Below, piece after piece: positions 27,152 to 35,403 of a DNA stretch of 64,000 nucleotides. A program made the translations under genes and the position numbers. Positions within the stretch are counted from its first letter, which is position 1. Each line of letters begins with the position of its first letter. The notes beneath the pieces were generated by a model. The model was not told the DNA's origin and did no database searches. It was given only the letters and a program-made list of their open reading frames with translations. The stretch comes from Duganella sp. OV510 (GTDB taxonomy: Bacteria; Pseudomonadota; Gammaproteobacteria; Burkholderiales; Burkholderiaceae_D). The stretch spans positions 1 through 64,000 of the forward strand of contig NZ_FNEQ01000013.1 of the NCBI RefSeq assembly GCF_900100205.1, in the 5' to 3' direction.

Positions 27152-28137
27152 TGAAGCCGCTGCTGCTGGCGCTGGGCGCCTTGCTGGCCGCCGGCGCCCA
27201 GGCGGGTGAGTTCGTCCACAAGGACTGGGCAGCCGCCTGCGACAACACCCGCCATTGCGAGGCGGTCGGCTACCAGGACATGGAGCAGAACGCGCCGGTC
27301 ACGTTGTGGCTGGGCCGCGATGCCGGCGGCAACGCGCCGCTGACAGGCAAGCTGATGGCGTATGCGGAGGATGAGGACGACAATATGTCGCTTAGCATCC
27401 GCGCCGGCGATGTCCTCATCAAAGGCATCAAGCAGGACCTGACGGCGGAGCAGATGGCGCGGCTGCTGCCGGCCCTGAAACGGGCTGACACAGCCCTGGT
27501 TTCGGACGGTAAGCACGAATGGACCTTGTCCTTGGCCGGGCTGAATGCCGCGCTGCTGAAAATCGACGACCTGCAAGGCCGGGTGGGCACGGTGACGGCG
27601 CTGTCGCGCCCCGGTGGCAAGCCGGCCAGCGCTGTGCCGGCTGCGCTGGCTGCGCCGCTGCTGCGCGCCGCGCCGCTGCCGCCATCGCGGGACAGCGACA
27701 AGGCGCTGCTGCCGGCGATCCTCGACGCGCTGAAGTCGCCGGACTGCGAAGCCATCGCCAGCGAGGGCGCTTACGGCGATGTGCATCGCATCTCCGCCAC
27801 GCAATTGCTGGTGGTGCGCCAGTGCTGGCTGGGTGCCTACCAGGGCGCCTACGGTGTCTGGCGCGTCGATGACAAGCCACCCTATGCCGCCGTGCGCCTG
27901 ATGCTGCCGGATGCCGATGGCAAGCAGGAGGATTCCGCTGTCGAAGCCTATTTCGAGAACGGCGTCCTGAGTTCCTACGCCAAGGGCAGGGGACTGGGCG
28001 ACTGCGGCGGCTTTGACAGCTGGCTGTGGACCGCCGACGGCTTCAAGCTGCTGGAGTCCTCCAACGGCCCGCTGTGCCGCGGCATGCCCGGCGGCGGCTT
28101 CATGCTGCGCAGCTGGATCGCGCAGCAGGCAAAGTAA
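27151..28137 (+). CDS. DUF1176 secreted protein
   Basis: 328 residues with a clear signal peptide (MKPLLLALGALLAAGAQAG, cleavage near 18). The mature part begins FVHKDWAAACDNTRHCEAVGY, typical of DUF1176, which is a periplasmic family of unknown role with paired cysteines. The middle is an Ala/Pro-rich linker (about 155-175). Cysteines at about 31, 37, 196 and 229 and two near the C-terminus could form disulfides. I start at ATG 27151, which overlaps the orn stop by one base and gives the signal peptide. Confidence 0.82.
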   Translation: MKPLLLALGALLAAGAQAGEFVHKDWAAACDNTRHCEAVGYQDMEQNAPVTLWLGRDAGGNAPLTGKLMAYAEDEDDNMSLSIRAGDVLIKGIKQDLTAEQMARLLPALKRADTALVSDGKHEWTLSLAGLNAALLKIDDLQGRVGTVTALSRPGGKPASAVPAALAAPLLRAAPLPPSRDSDKALLPAILDALKSPDCEAIASEGAYGDVHRISATQLLVVRQCWLGAYQGAYGVWRVDDKPPYAAVRLMLPDADGKQEDSAVEAYFENGVLSSYAKGRGLGDCGGFDSWLWTADGFKLLESSNGPLCRGMPGGGFMLRSWIAQQAK

Positions 28138-28242
28138 GCAGCGCCGCACACCGCTGCGGCCAGCGTCCATGGTGGGCTGCCGCACGGCGCGTCGCGCCCG
28201 GCGGCGCTAAAGTGGCGCATCGCCACTTGATTCTGGATTGCC

Positions 28243-29109
28243 ATGTCCCGTTCCCGCCGCTTATTGGCCGTCAGCACGCCCTTGTTATTGCTGGCGCTGG
28301 CCGCCTGCTCCCCGCTGACCGCACTGAACGCCCTGTCACCCGCTGGTGAGACTGAGTGTGTCGAAGGCGTGGCCTATGGCGATGGCGCACGCCGCAAGCT
28401 GGATATCTACCGGCCGCCGGACGCGCGTGGCGCCGCGCCAGTAGTGGTGTTCTTCTACGGCGGTAACTGGGTGGATGGTGCGCGCGGCGACTACGCTTTT
28501 GTCGGCCGCGCTTTGGCGGCGCGCGGCATCGTCACCGTGATTGCCGATTACCGGCTCTATCCGGAAGTCAGTTATCCCGACTTCCTGCGTGACGCTGCCC
28601 AAGCCGTGGCGTGGGCGAAGCGTGAAGCCGCGCGCTACGGCGGCGATCCGCAGCGGCTGTACGTGATGGGACACAGCGCCGGCGCCTACAACGCCGCCAT
28701 GCTGGCGCTGGATGCGCGCTGGCTAAAAGAGCAGGGCATGACGCCGTCGGCGCTGCGCGGCTGGATCGGCCTGGCCGGTCCGTATGACTTCCTGCCGATC
28801 GAGAATCCCACCACCAAGCCGGTATTCCACTTTCCCGACACGCCCCGCGACTCGCAGCCGGTACGCCACGTCAGCGCCGCGACACCGCCAGCCCTGCTGA
28901 TCGCCGCGCGCAAGGACAAGCTGGTGGCGCCGGATCGCAATACCGGCCGCCTGGCGGCATTGCTGCGCGCGCAGCAGGTGCCGGTGCGAGAGCTGTACTA
29001 CGACCGTGTCACGCACACCACGCTGGTGGCATCGATCGCAGCCCCGTTGCGCTGGCTGGCGCCAACGCTGGACGATGTCGCCGCCTTCGTACTCACGCCT
29101 GGCGCATGA
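28243..29109 (+). CDS. Alpha/beta hydrolase lipoprotein (esterase-like)
   Basis: 288 residues. The N-terminus is a lipoprotein signal with lipobox LAAC (cysteine at about 22), so the enzyme is probably membrane-anchored in the periplasm. The hydrolase core has the oxyanion segment VVFFYGGNW (HGG-like, here YGG), the nucleophile elbow GHSAG (about 145-149), an aspartate in ARKDKLV and a histidine in VTHTTLVAS. This resembles the BD-FAE/carboxylesterase group. Substrate unknown. Its 3' end overlaps the converging cupin gene by 17 bases. Confidence 0.82.
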   Translation: MSRSRRLLAVSTPLLLLALAACSPLTALNALSPAGETECVEGVAYGDGARRKLDIYRPPDARGAAPVVVFFYGGNWVDGARGDYAFVGRALAARGIVTVIADYRLYPEVSYPDFLRDAAQAVAWAKREAARYGGDPQRLYVMGHSAGAYNAAMLALDARWLKEQGMTPSALRGWIGLAGPYDFLPIENPTTKPVFHFPDTPRDSQPVRHVSAATPPALLIAARKDKLVAPDRNTGRLAALLRAQQVPVRELYYDRVTHTTLVASIAAPLRWLAPTLDDVAAFVLTPGA

Positions 29110-29968
29110 CAAACGGCACGCCGCGCGCCCAGCGGTTGGACGACAGCGAGAACGTCAGCGCATGCACCTGGTGATACCAGCCGGCCGGCACGTACAGCAT
29201 ATCGCCCGGCTGCACCATCACTTCGACCAGCGCCGCCTGGCGTGCCAGCGGGTAGGCGTCGTAGTCAGGCGCCTCCGGATTGAACGGCGATCCAAACAGG
29301 ATCGGATTGGCTTCGCGCGGATAGAGGAATTCGTCATGGTGGGGCGGCGCCAGGAAAATCCGCTTGCTGCCCCAGATTTGCGCGAAGATATTGTCATCGT
29401 AATCGCAATGCAGCGGCGTCATGGTGCGCGCGGGACCGATCCAGAAGCGCGGCGGCCCCATTTTTTCGAACCATGTCGGCCAGTGGCACATGCTGTTCAA
29501 CTCACGCAGCTCCAGGTTGCCGAGGTAGGGCGGCAAACCTTGCGTGGCTTCGGCCAGATCCAGGTACTCCAGCATGGTCATGTCCTGCATGGCGCGGTCG
29601 GCGGCGAAGGCGGTGCCGATGTAATCGCCGACGCGGGCGCGCACATGCAGCTGCGCGTAGCGTTCGCGCAGCAGGGACGGGGAGTGTTGCGCCAGCGGCC
29701 AGCGGCCGACGATGCCTTCCACCAGAAACGGCAAGCCTTGCAGCGCGCGCGTGCGGAAGGCGGCGGCGTCGCGCAGCTTCACGCGCGGCACTTCGGTGAT
29801 GGCAGGCAGCGCGCGTGACGCCTGTTTGATCGCCGCCCGCATCGCATCGATGGAACTGACGCCGCGTATCTGCGCGTCGCGTTGTTCCAGTGCGTGTTTC
29901 TTGGCGGCGGCTTCCTCCGGCGTCAGGAGCATGCGCGGCGGCAGGCGGTTCGGTGCTTCTTTCGACAT
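29093..29968 (-). CDS. Cupin-like JmjC-type protein
   Basis: 291 residues of the Cupin_8/JmjC class. The iron-binding triad is visible: H and D in TPLHCDYDDN (about 190-198) and the distal histidine in MLYVPAGWYHQVHAL (about 267). A 2-oxoglutarate-binding lysine is likely in GSKRIFLAPP. These features fit an Fe(II)/2-oxoglutarate hydroxylase acting on protein side chains, but the target is unknown. It stands alone, convergent with the esterase gene. Confidence 0.82.
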   Translation of the reverse strand: MSKEAPNRLPPRMLLTPEEAAAKKHALEQRDAQIRGVSSIDAMRAAIKQASRALPAITEVPRVKLRDAAAFRTRALQGLPFLVEGIVGRWPLAQHSPSLLRERYAQLHVRARVGDYIGTAFAADRAMQDMTMLEYLDLAEATQGLPPYLGNLELRELNSMCHWPTWFEKMGPPRFWIGPARTMTPLHCDYDDNIFAQIWGSKRIFLAPPHHDEFLYPREANPILFGSPFNPEAPDYDAYPLARQAALVEVMVQPGDMLYVPAGWYHQVHALTFSLSSNRWARGVPFVMRQA

Positions 29969-30012
29969 GGGCTTTCCTTGATGGGGCGCCTATTTTACGC
30001 GAGCCGGTGCGC

Positions 30013-32157
30013 TTACTGCGCGGCGCGTACCGCCTCATTGGCCACCGCCAGCCGCGACGCCAGCACATTGACCACAAAACGATGGAATTGCTGGGCGGTG
30101 TCGCTGTCCTCAACTTCCAGCTGATGCAGCGCACCCAGCGACAGGCGCCGCACCAAGGTCGGTGCATCGGCGCGCACATCGGCGCTGCGTGGATTCTGTG
30201 TGTACAGCGCCATCTCGCCGACGATGGTGCCGGCGCCGAAGGAGCGCAGGCGCAGCGTGCCGCCATCGGCCAGCGGCAGCGAGACGGTGACGCGGCCATG
30301 CTCCACCAGATAGACGGCATCGCCCGGATCGCCACGGGCAAACAGTAATTCGCCAGCCGCCAGCGTGCGTGGCGTCAGTTGCGCTTCAAGACGTGCCAGT
30401 GCGGCCGCGCTGAAATGCGCATGCAGCCGGTTGGTGCCGCAGGCTGCCGGCGCCACGCTGGCCAGCAGCTGTTCTTCCACCCATTCCATGCCGGCGTCCA
30501 GGCTGGCGCAGTCCTGCACGCCATCGCTGAACAGACCTGCGCGCTGCAACAGATAGCGGGCGCCGGGCGGCAGCGCGGTCAGCACCAGGGTAACGCCGGA
30601 CGCTTCGCAAACCTGCCGCAGTTTGAGAAAGCTGGCGGAGGTGGAGGCATCCAGGCCGTCGATGCGGTGGAAGTCCAGCACCACATAGCGCGCGCCGGTG
30701 GTCGCCGCCAGTCTGTTGCGCACGCGTTGCAGGATGGCGTTGGCGGTGGCGAAGAACAGGAAGCCGTGCAGGCTGGCGCCAATCACCTGGCCGCCCTGCG
30801 CGCGCAGTACCGCTGCGTCCTCCAGCGCGCGTTCGACATTCGAGCTGGCCGTGCTGCCATCGAACTCGTTGCGAATGGCGCTGATGCGGCCATACTTGAT
30901 GACAAACAGCAGGCAGGCGGCCACAATGCCCAGGCCGACGCCGGCCACCACGCCATGTATCGCAATCACCAGCACGATCGCGGGTATCAGCAGGTATTCG
31001 GCGCGGCCCAGCCGCCGATAGGAACGCCACAGCCATTCCTGCAGCAGCGCGATGCCGAGATACAGTTGCAGGCCGACCAGCACCGCTTTCGGCATCCAGC
31101 CGATCAGACCGGGGAAGACCAGCACCACCAGCAGGCAGCCGCCCGCCGCCGCGATGCCGCTGATGCGGCTGACGCCACCGGCACGGTGGTTCAGCAGTGT
31201 GCGGCTGAGCGACTGGTAGCCGACGATGCCACCCAGCGCGCCGCTCAGCAGATTGGCGACGCCGGCCGCGCGCATTTCCTGATCGAGGTCCGGGTCCTGG
31301 CGGCAGGCCAGCCCGGCGCCGGTGGAATTGAGCAGGATGGTCAGCGCCGACACCGCTGCCACCACCAGGAATTCCGGCAGGTGGAACGCAATCACGCGCC
31401 AGTGGATTTGTTCGGGCGGCAGCAGCGCCGGCAATTGCAGCGCCGACAGTGGCACGCTTTCAAACAGCAGGCCGGCCTGGCGCGCCTGGTCCGGTGTCAT
31501 GCCGCTGATGGCCAGGCCGGCGAAAAATACCAGCAGGCCGGCGCCGATACCGATCGGCACCACCAGCGTGAAGCGCTTGATGTGGCGCGCGCCGATCATC
31601 AGCGCGGCGCAGACCACCAGCGCCGGCAGCCACGCCAGCCAGGGCAGGTCGGGCAGCAGGCGCAGATGCTGCCATTGCAGGTTTTCGCCGGTCAGCACGC
31701 GGAACGCGCCGGCCAGCAGCAGGTAGCCGGTGCCTGCCAGATAGCCGCCCATCACCGGGTAGGGCAGGAACTGGATCAGCGCGCTGCCACGGGTCGCGCC
31801 CAGCAGGTACAGCAGCACGCCGCTGACGAGTGAGCTCAGCGCCAGGGCGGCCAGCAGCGTGACCAGCAGATCCGGGCCGCCACTGGCGGACAGGTCGGCG
31901 GCGATGCCGCTGGCCATGCCGGCAAGGATCGCCGCCGAGTTGCCGTCCGGCCCGCCGATCGAGAAGCGGATCGAACTGCTCAGCGCGATCACCGGCGCCA
32001 CCACCACGCAGCACATCAGCGTCACCAGCACGCCGGAATGCAGATAGGCCGACAGGTCGCCGGAGAAAATCAGCGCCGCATAGCTGAGCGCATAGCACAG
32101 CATGACCACCGACGACAGCAGGCCGGCGCCGATATTCGCGCTCAGCGCGCCGCGCAT
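30013..32157 (-). CDS. SulP anion transporter with STAS and cyclic-nucleotide-binding domains
   Basis: 714 residues in three parts: a SulP membrane domain with 10-12 hydrophobic segments (about 5-400, with GGPDGNSAAILAGM), a STAS domain (about 440-560, DFHRIDGLDASTSASFLKL), and a C-terminal cyclic-nucleotide-binding domain (about 590-700) with the phosphate-binding cassette GEMALYTQNPRSADVRA. SulP proteins carry sulfate, bicarbonate or organic anions; the extra domain suggests control by cAMP or a similar ligand. I start at ATG 32157, which overlaps the Nramp stop (ATGA). The longer frame opening upstream lies inside the Nramp gene. Confidence 0.85.
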   Translation of the reverse strand: MRGALSANIGAGLLSSVVMLCYALSYAALIFSGDLSAYLHSGVLVTLMCCVVVAPVIALSSSIRFSIGGPDGNSAAILAGMASGIAADLSASGGPDLLVTLLAALALSSLVSGVLLYLLGATRGSALIQFLPYPVMGGYLAGTGYLLLAGAFRVLTGENLQWQHLRLLPDLPWLAWLPALVVCAALMIGARHIKRFTLVVPIGIGAGLLVFFAGLAISGMTPDQARQAGLLFESVPLSALQLPALLPPEQIHWRVIAFHLPEFLVVAAVSALTILLNSTGAGLACRQDPDLDQEMRAAGVANLLSGALGGIVGYQSLSRTLLNHRAGGVSRISGIAAAGGCLLVVLVFPGLIGWMPKAVLVGLQLYLGIALLQEWLWRSYRRLGRAEYLLIPAIVLVIAIHGVVAGVGLGIVAACLLFVIKYGRISAIRNEFDGSTASSNVERALEDAAVLRAQGGQVIGASLHGFLFFATANAILQRVRNRLAATTGARYVVLDFHRIDGLDASTSASFLKLRQVCEASGVTLVLTALPPGARYLLQRAGLFSDGVQDCASLDAGMEWVEEQLLASVAPAACGTNRLHAHFSAAALARLEAQLTPRTLAAGELLFARGDPGDAVYLVEHGRVTVSLPLADGGTLRLRSFGAGTIVGEMALYTQNPRSADVRADAPTLVRRLSLGALHQLEVEDSDTAQQFHRFVVNVLASRLAVANEAVRAAQ

Positions 32158-33479
32158 CAGGAAAACGCCTGTACCACCAGCCAGATATTGGCGGCGGAGA
32201 TGACGGCGAACAGGAACCACGCCAGCGCCACCGTCCACCAGGCGTTGGCGAAGCTGCCCATGATGCGTTGTTGTGAGGTCAGGCTGACCAGCGGGTACAT
32301 GGCGAACGGCAGCTGCATGCTCAGCACCACCTGGCTCAGCACCAGCAGCTTGCCCACCGAGTGTTCGCCCAGTGTCAGCACGCCGATCATGGCCGGAATC
32401 AGCGCCAGGCCGCGCGTCAGCATGCGCCGCTGCCAGCACGGGATCTTCATCTTGAGGAAGCCTTCCATGATGACTTGCCCGGCGATGGTGCCGGTGAAGG
32501 TGGAGCTTTGGCCGGACGCTAGCAACGCCAGGCCGAACAGGATGGCGGCCAGCGCGGTGCCGGCCACCGGTTCCAGCAGGCGGTAGGCTTCATCGATGTC
32601 CAGCACCACCGGGTTGTCGGGGCGGTGGAAGGCGGCTGCGGCCAGCACCAGGATGGAACCGTTAATCAGCAGGGCCAGCAGCAGCGAGACGATGGTGTCG
32701 ATGCGCGACAGGCCGATGGCTTCGCGCCTGGCGTGGTCGGTTTTGCTGACCACACGCGTCTGCACCACCGACGAGTGCAGGTAGAGATTGTGCGGCATCA
32801 CGGTGGCGCCAAGGATGCCGATGGCCAGGTACAGCGGCTCGCGCGACGACAGTGCGCTCAGCGACGGCACCAGCCCGGCCGCCACCGCGTTCCAGTCCGG
32901 CTTGACGAAAATCAGTTCGGTGAACAGGCAGATGGCCACCGTCAGGATCAGGCCCAGCACGATGGCTTCGACCTGGCGGAAGCCCTTGCCTTTCAGGCCC
33001 AGCACGATCAGGGTGTCAAGCGCGGTCAGCGCCACGCCGACCGGCAGCGAGACGCCCAGCAGCAGCTTGAAAGCCAGTGCGCAGCCCAGCACTTCAGCCA
33101 GGTCGCAGGCGATGATGGAAATTTCGGCGAAGCCCCACAAGGTCTTGCCGACCACCGGCGGATATTGTTCGCGGCAATGCACGGCCAGGTCCTTGCCGGT
33201 GACGATGCCCAGCCGCATGCTCAGGCATTGCAGCACGATTGCCGCCAGGCTCGACAGCACTACGACAAACAGCAATTGGTAGCCGAACTGCGAGCCGCCC
33301 TGGATGGCGGTCGCCCAGTTGCCCGGGTCCATATAGCCAACCGATACCAGCAGGCCGGGGCCGGCAAAGCGCAGGACTTTCTTCCAGAAGGGATCGCTCT
33401 CCGGCACCGCGACGGTGCCTGCTACTTCGGATGGACAGAACGGCGCGGTGGCCGTGGTGGGCAGCTTGAACGAGAACAT
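32157..33479 (-). CDS. mntH: Nramp-family divalent metal transporter
   Basis: About 440 residues with eleven or so hydrophobic segments. The Nramp metal-site motifs are present: DPGNWATAI in TM1 (about 52-60) and VMPHNLYLHSS in TM6. Such transporters import manganese or iron with protons. I start at ATG 33479, six bases after AGGA; alternative starts at 33485 (ATG) and 33503 (TTG) lie close by. It is the first gene of a pair with the SulP gene. The symbol is by family; the metal is not shown by the sequence. Confidence 0.88.
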   Translation of the reverse strand: MFSFKLPTTATAPFCPSEVAGTVAVPESDPFWKKVLRFAGPGLLVSVGYMDPGNWATAIQGGSQFGYQLLFVVVLSSLAAIVLQCLSMRLGIVTGKDLAVHCREQYPPVVGKTLWGFAEISIIACDLAEVLGCALAFKLLLGVSLPVGVALTALDTLIVLGLKGKGFRQVEAIVLGLILTVAICLFTELIFVKPDWNAVAAGLVPSLSALSSREPLYLAIGILGATVMPHNLYLHSSVVQTRVVSKTDHARREAIGLSRIDTIVSLLLALLINGSILVLAAAAFHRPDNPVVLDIDEAYRLLEPVAGTALAAILFGLALLASGQSSTFTGTIAGQVIMEGFLKMKIPCWQRRMLTRGLALIPAMIGVLTLGEHSVGKLLVLSQVVLSMQLPFAMYPLVSLTSQQRIMGSFANAWWTVALAWFLFAVISAANIWLVVQAFS

Positions 33480-33523
33480 AGGCATCCTGAAAATGATGCC
33501 CAAATTCTACTTTAGAAAGCGCG

Positions 33524-33554
33524 GTGGCGGCTCTGTCATTGGGCGAGCCGCCAC
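33524..33554. terminator. Hairpin after the UPF0149 gene, possible terminator
   Basis: A 9-bp stem, GTGGCGGCT (33524-33532) with AGCCGCCAC (33546-33554). It lies 12 bases past the UPF0149 stop on the minus strand and upstream of mntH. There is no T run, so it is a weak terminator or a structured leader element of mntH. Confidence 0.4.
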
Positions 33555-33565
33555 AGTGTGATGGC

Positions 33566-34264
33566 TTACTCGGCCGATTCGTTGGCGCCGTGGCACTTCT
33601 TGAACTTCTTGCCGCTGCCGCAAGGGCAGTCGTCGTTGCGGCCGACCTTCGGCTCTTCGCGCTTGACGGTTTCGACGCCGGCCTTGCGCAGCGGCAGCCA
33701 GAACTTGTAGATGTTCGGCAGGTTGGCTTCCAGTTCCAGGCCCAGTTTGTGCGCCTTGACCGGATCTTCCACCAGTGCCAGTTCTTCTTCTTCGATCTCG
33801 TCGGCGCCCAGCAGGTAGATCGGGCGCATCAGGTCGGCGACTTCGGAATCCCAGATCGGGTTCCACGAACCCGGGCGCAGCTCCATGCCCTCCCAGAAGC
33901 CCCAGCACCACGCTTCGGCGTTGATCAGCGTCTGGCCTTCGTGCTCGTGCTCGACGAACAGCGGCTCGAATTCCTTCGGCGCCACTTCAAACGTCACCAG
34001 CACTTCGTTCATGAAGCGCATGATGAGTTCGGTGATGCGGGCGGCTTCCTTTTCATGCTTGAAGGACGGCACGTCGGTTTCTTCCTTGCCCCAGATCTTC
34101 TTCAGCCATTCGGCCGGCATGACCGGTTCCGGGCCGATGGCGATGGCGGTCAGGTAGCCGTGCAGCATGTCCATGGTCATCGCATCTTCAGGGGTGCGGT
34201 CGGACAGCAGGAAGTTGTCCAGTTCGTCGAATTCTTTTTCGCTCAGTGGCTGATCGAGTTGCAT
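33566..34264 (-). CDS. UPF0149/YecA-family protein with SEC-C zinc motif
   Basis: 232 residues. The N-terminal two thirds are the UPF0149 helical domain (LSEKEFDELDNFLL, DMLHGYLTAIAIGP, AWCWGFWEGM). The C-terminus is a SEC-C zinc-binding motif, GRNDDCPCGSGKKFKKCHG, as found at the end of SecA. YecA-like proteins associate with ribosomes or SecA substrates. I start at ATG 34264 (MQLDQPLS); the upstream in-frame start adds 15 residues unlike the family. It diverges from srkA. Confidence 0.88.
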   Translation of the reverse strand: MQLDQPLSEKEFDELDNFLLSDRTPEDAMTMDMLHGYLTAIAIGPEPVMPAEWLKKIWGKEETDVPSFKHEKEAARITELIMRFMNEVLVTFEVAPKEFEPLFVEHEHEGQTLINAEAWCWGFWEGMELRPGSWNPIWDSEVADLMRPIYLLGADEIEEEELALVEDPVKAHKLGLELEANLPNIYKFWLPLRKAGVETVKREEPKVGRNDDCPCGSGKKFKKCHGANESAE

Positions 34265-34328
34265 AGCTTGCTCTATATATTTGGGTGAATATGACAGTAT
34301 ACACGCCACGCCCCGTACAATGGCGGCT

Positions 34329-35309
34329 ATGACTGCATCTCACCCTTATTCCGCGTTGAGCCCTGATTGCGTGCTCGACGCCCTCGACAGCATCGGCTTG
34401 CGCGGCGACGGCCGCCTGCTGGCGCTGAACAGCTATGAAAACCGTGTCTACCAGGTCGGCATCGAAGACGACAAGCCGCTGGTGGTCAAGTTCTATCGTC
34501 CCGGCCGCTGGAGCGACGACGCCATCCTCGAAGAACACGCGTTCACGCAGGAACTGGTGGCGGCCGAAATTCCGGTGGTGCCGGCGCTGGCGCTGAATGG
34601 CGCCACGCTGCATCACTACCAGGGCTTCCGCTTTGCGGTATTCACCCGTCATGGCGGCCGCGCGCCCGAGCTGGGTGATCCGGCGGTGCTGGAATGGACC
34701 GGGCGCTTTATCGGCCGCATCCATGCGGTCGGCGCCGTCCGGCCGTTTGCCCACCGCCCGGCGCTGGACATCGACACCTTTGGCACCGAGCCTTGCGCCT
34801 TCCTGCAAGAGAACGATTTCATCCCGATGGACCTGAAAGCCTCGTATGCCGCCATCGCGCAGCAGGCGCTGGATGGTGTGCGTCGCTGCTACGACCGCGC
34901 CGGCGAGTTGCCGCAGCTGCGCCTGCACGGAGATTGTCATGGCGGCAATGTTTTATGGACTGACGCCGGCCCGCATTTCGTCGACTTCGATGACGCCCGC
35001 ATGGGGCCGGCGATCCAGGACTTGTGGATGATGCTGTCCGGCGAGCGATCCGAGCAGGTGCGCCAGATGGGCGACATCCTGGCCGGCTACGAGGATTTCT
35101 GCGAATTCAATCCACGCCAGATGCACCTGGTGGAAGCGCTGCGCACGCTGCGCCTGATCCACTACTCGGCCTGGCTGGCGCGGCGCTGGGACGACCCGGC
35201 CTTCCCGGCGGCTTTCCCGTGGTTCAACACCCAGCGCTACTGGCAGGACCGCATCCTGGAATTGCGCGAGCAGGTCGCGCTGATGGACGAGGCGCCGCTG
35301 CCAGTGTGA
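34329..35309 (+). CDS. srkA: Stress response kinase A (YihE-type)
   Basis: SrkA is a serine/threonine kinase of the aminoglycoside-phosphotransferase fold that protects against envelope and oxidative stress in E. coli. The 326-residue protein shows LNSYENRVYQVG (about 34-45), the ATP lysine in LVVKFYRPGRW, the catalytic loop LHGDCHGGNVLW and the metal-site VDFDDARMGP. I start at ATG 34329; ATG 34320 is equally possible because neither has a strong ribosome site. It is monocistronic. Confidence 0.9.
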   Translation: MTASHPYSALSPDCVLDALDSIGLRGDGRLLALNSYENRVYQVGIEDDKPLVVKFYRPGRWSDDAILEEHAFTQELVAAEIPVVPALALNGATLHHYQGFRFAVFTRHGGRAPELGDPAVLEWTGRFIGRIHAVGAVRPFAHRPALDIDTFGTEPCAFLQENDFIPMDLKASYAAIAQQALDGVRRCYDRAGELPQLRLHGDCHGGNVLWTDAGPHFVDFDDARMGPAIQDLWMMLSGERSEQVRQMGDILAGYEDFCEFNPRQMHLVEALRTLRLIHYSAWLARRWDDPAFPAAFPWFNTQRYWQDRILELREQVALMDEAPLPV

Positions 35310-35336
35310 AGAAATAGCGGGTTTTTCCGCTTCTTC
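35308..35336 (+). terminator. Hairpin after srkA, possible terminator
   Basis: AGCGG (35316-35320) pairs with CCGCT (35327-35331), extended by GAAG/CTTC-type outer pairing, right at the srkA stop. The loop is T-rich but no T run follows the stem, so it is only a possible terminator. Confidence 0.35.
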
Positions 35337-35403
35337 TTGCCGCAAGGCTTGCTTGATGGCTACATGATAATGACAGCTCGGAAAACCTCTCAGCGAGACT
35401 CTC

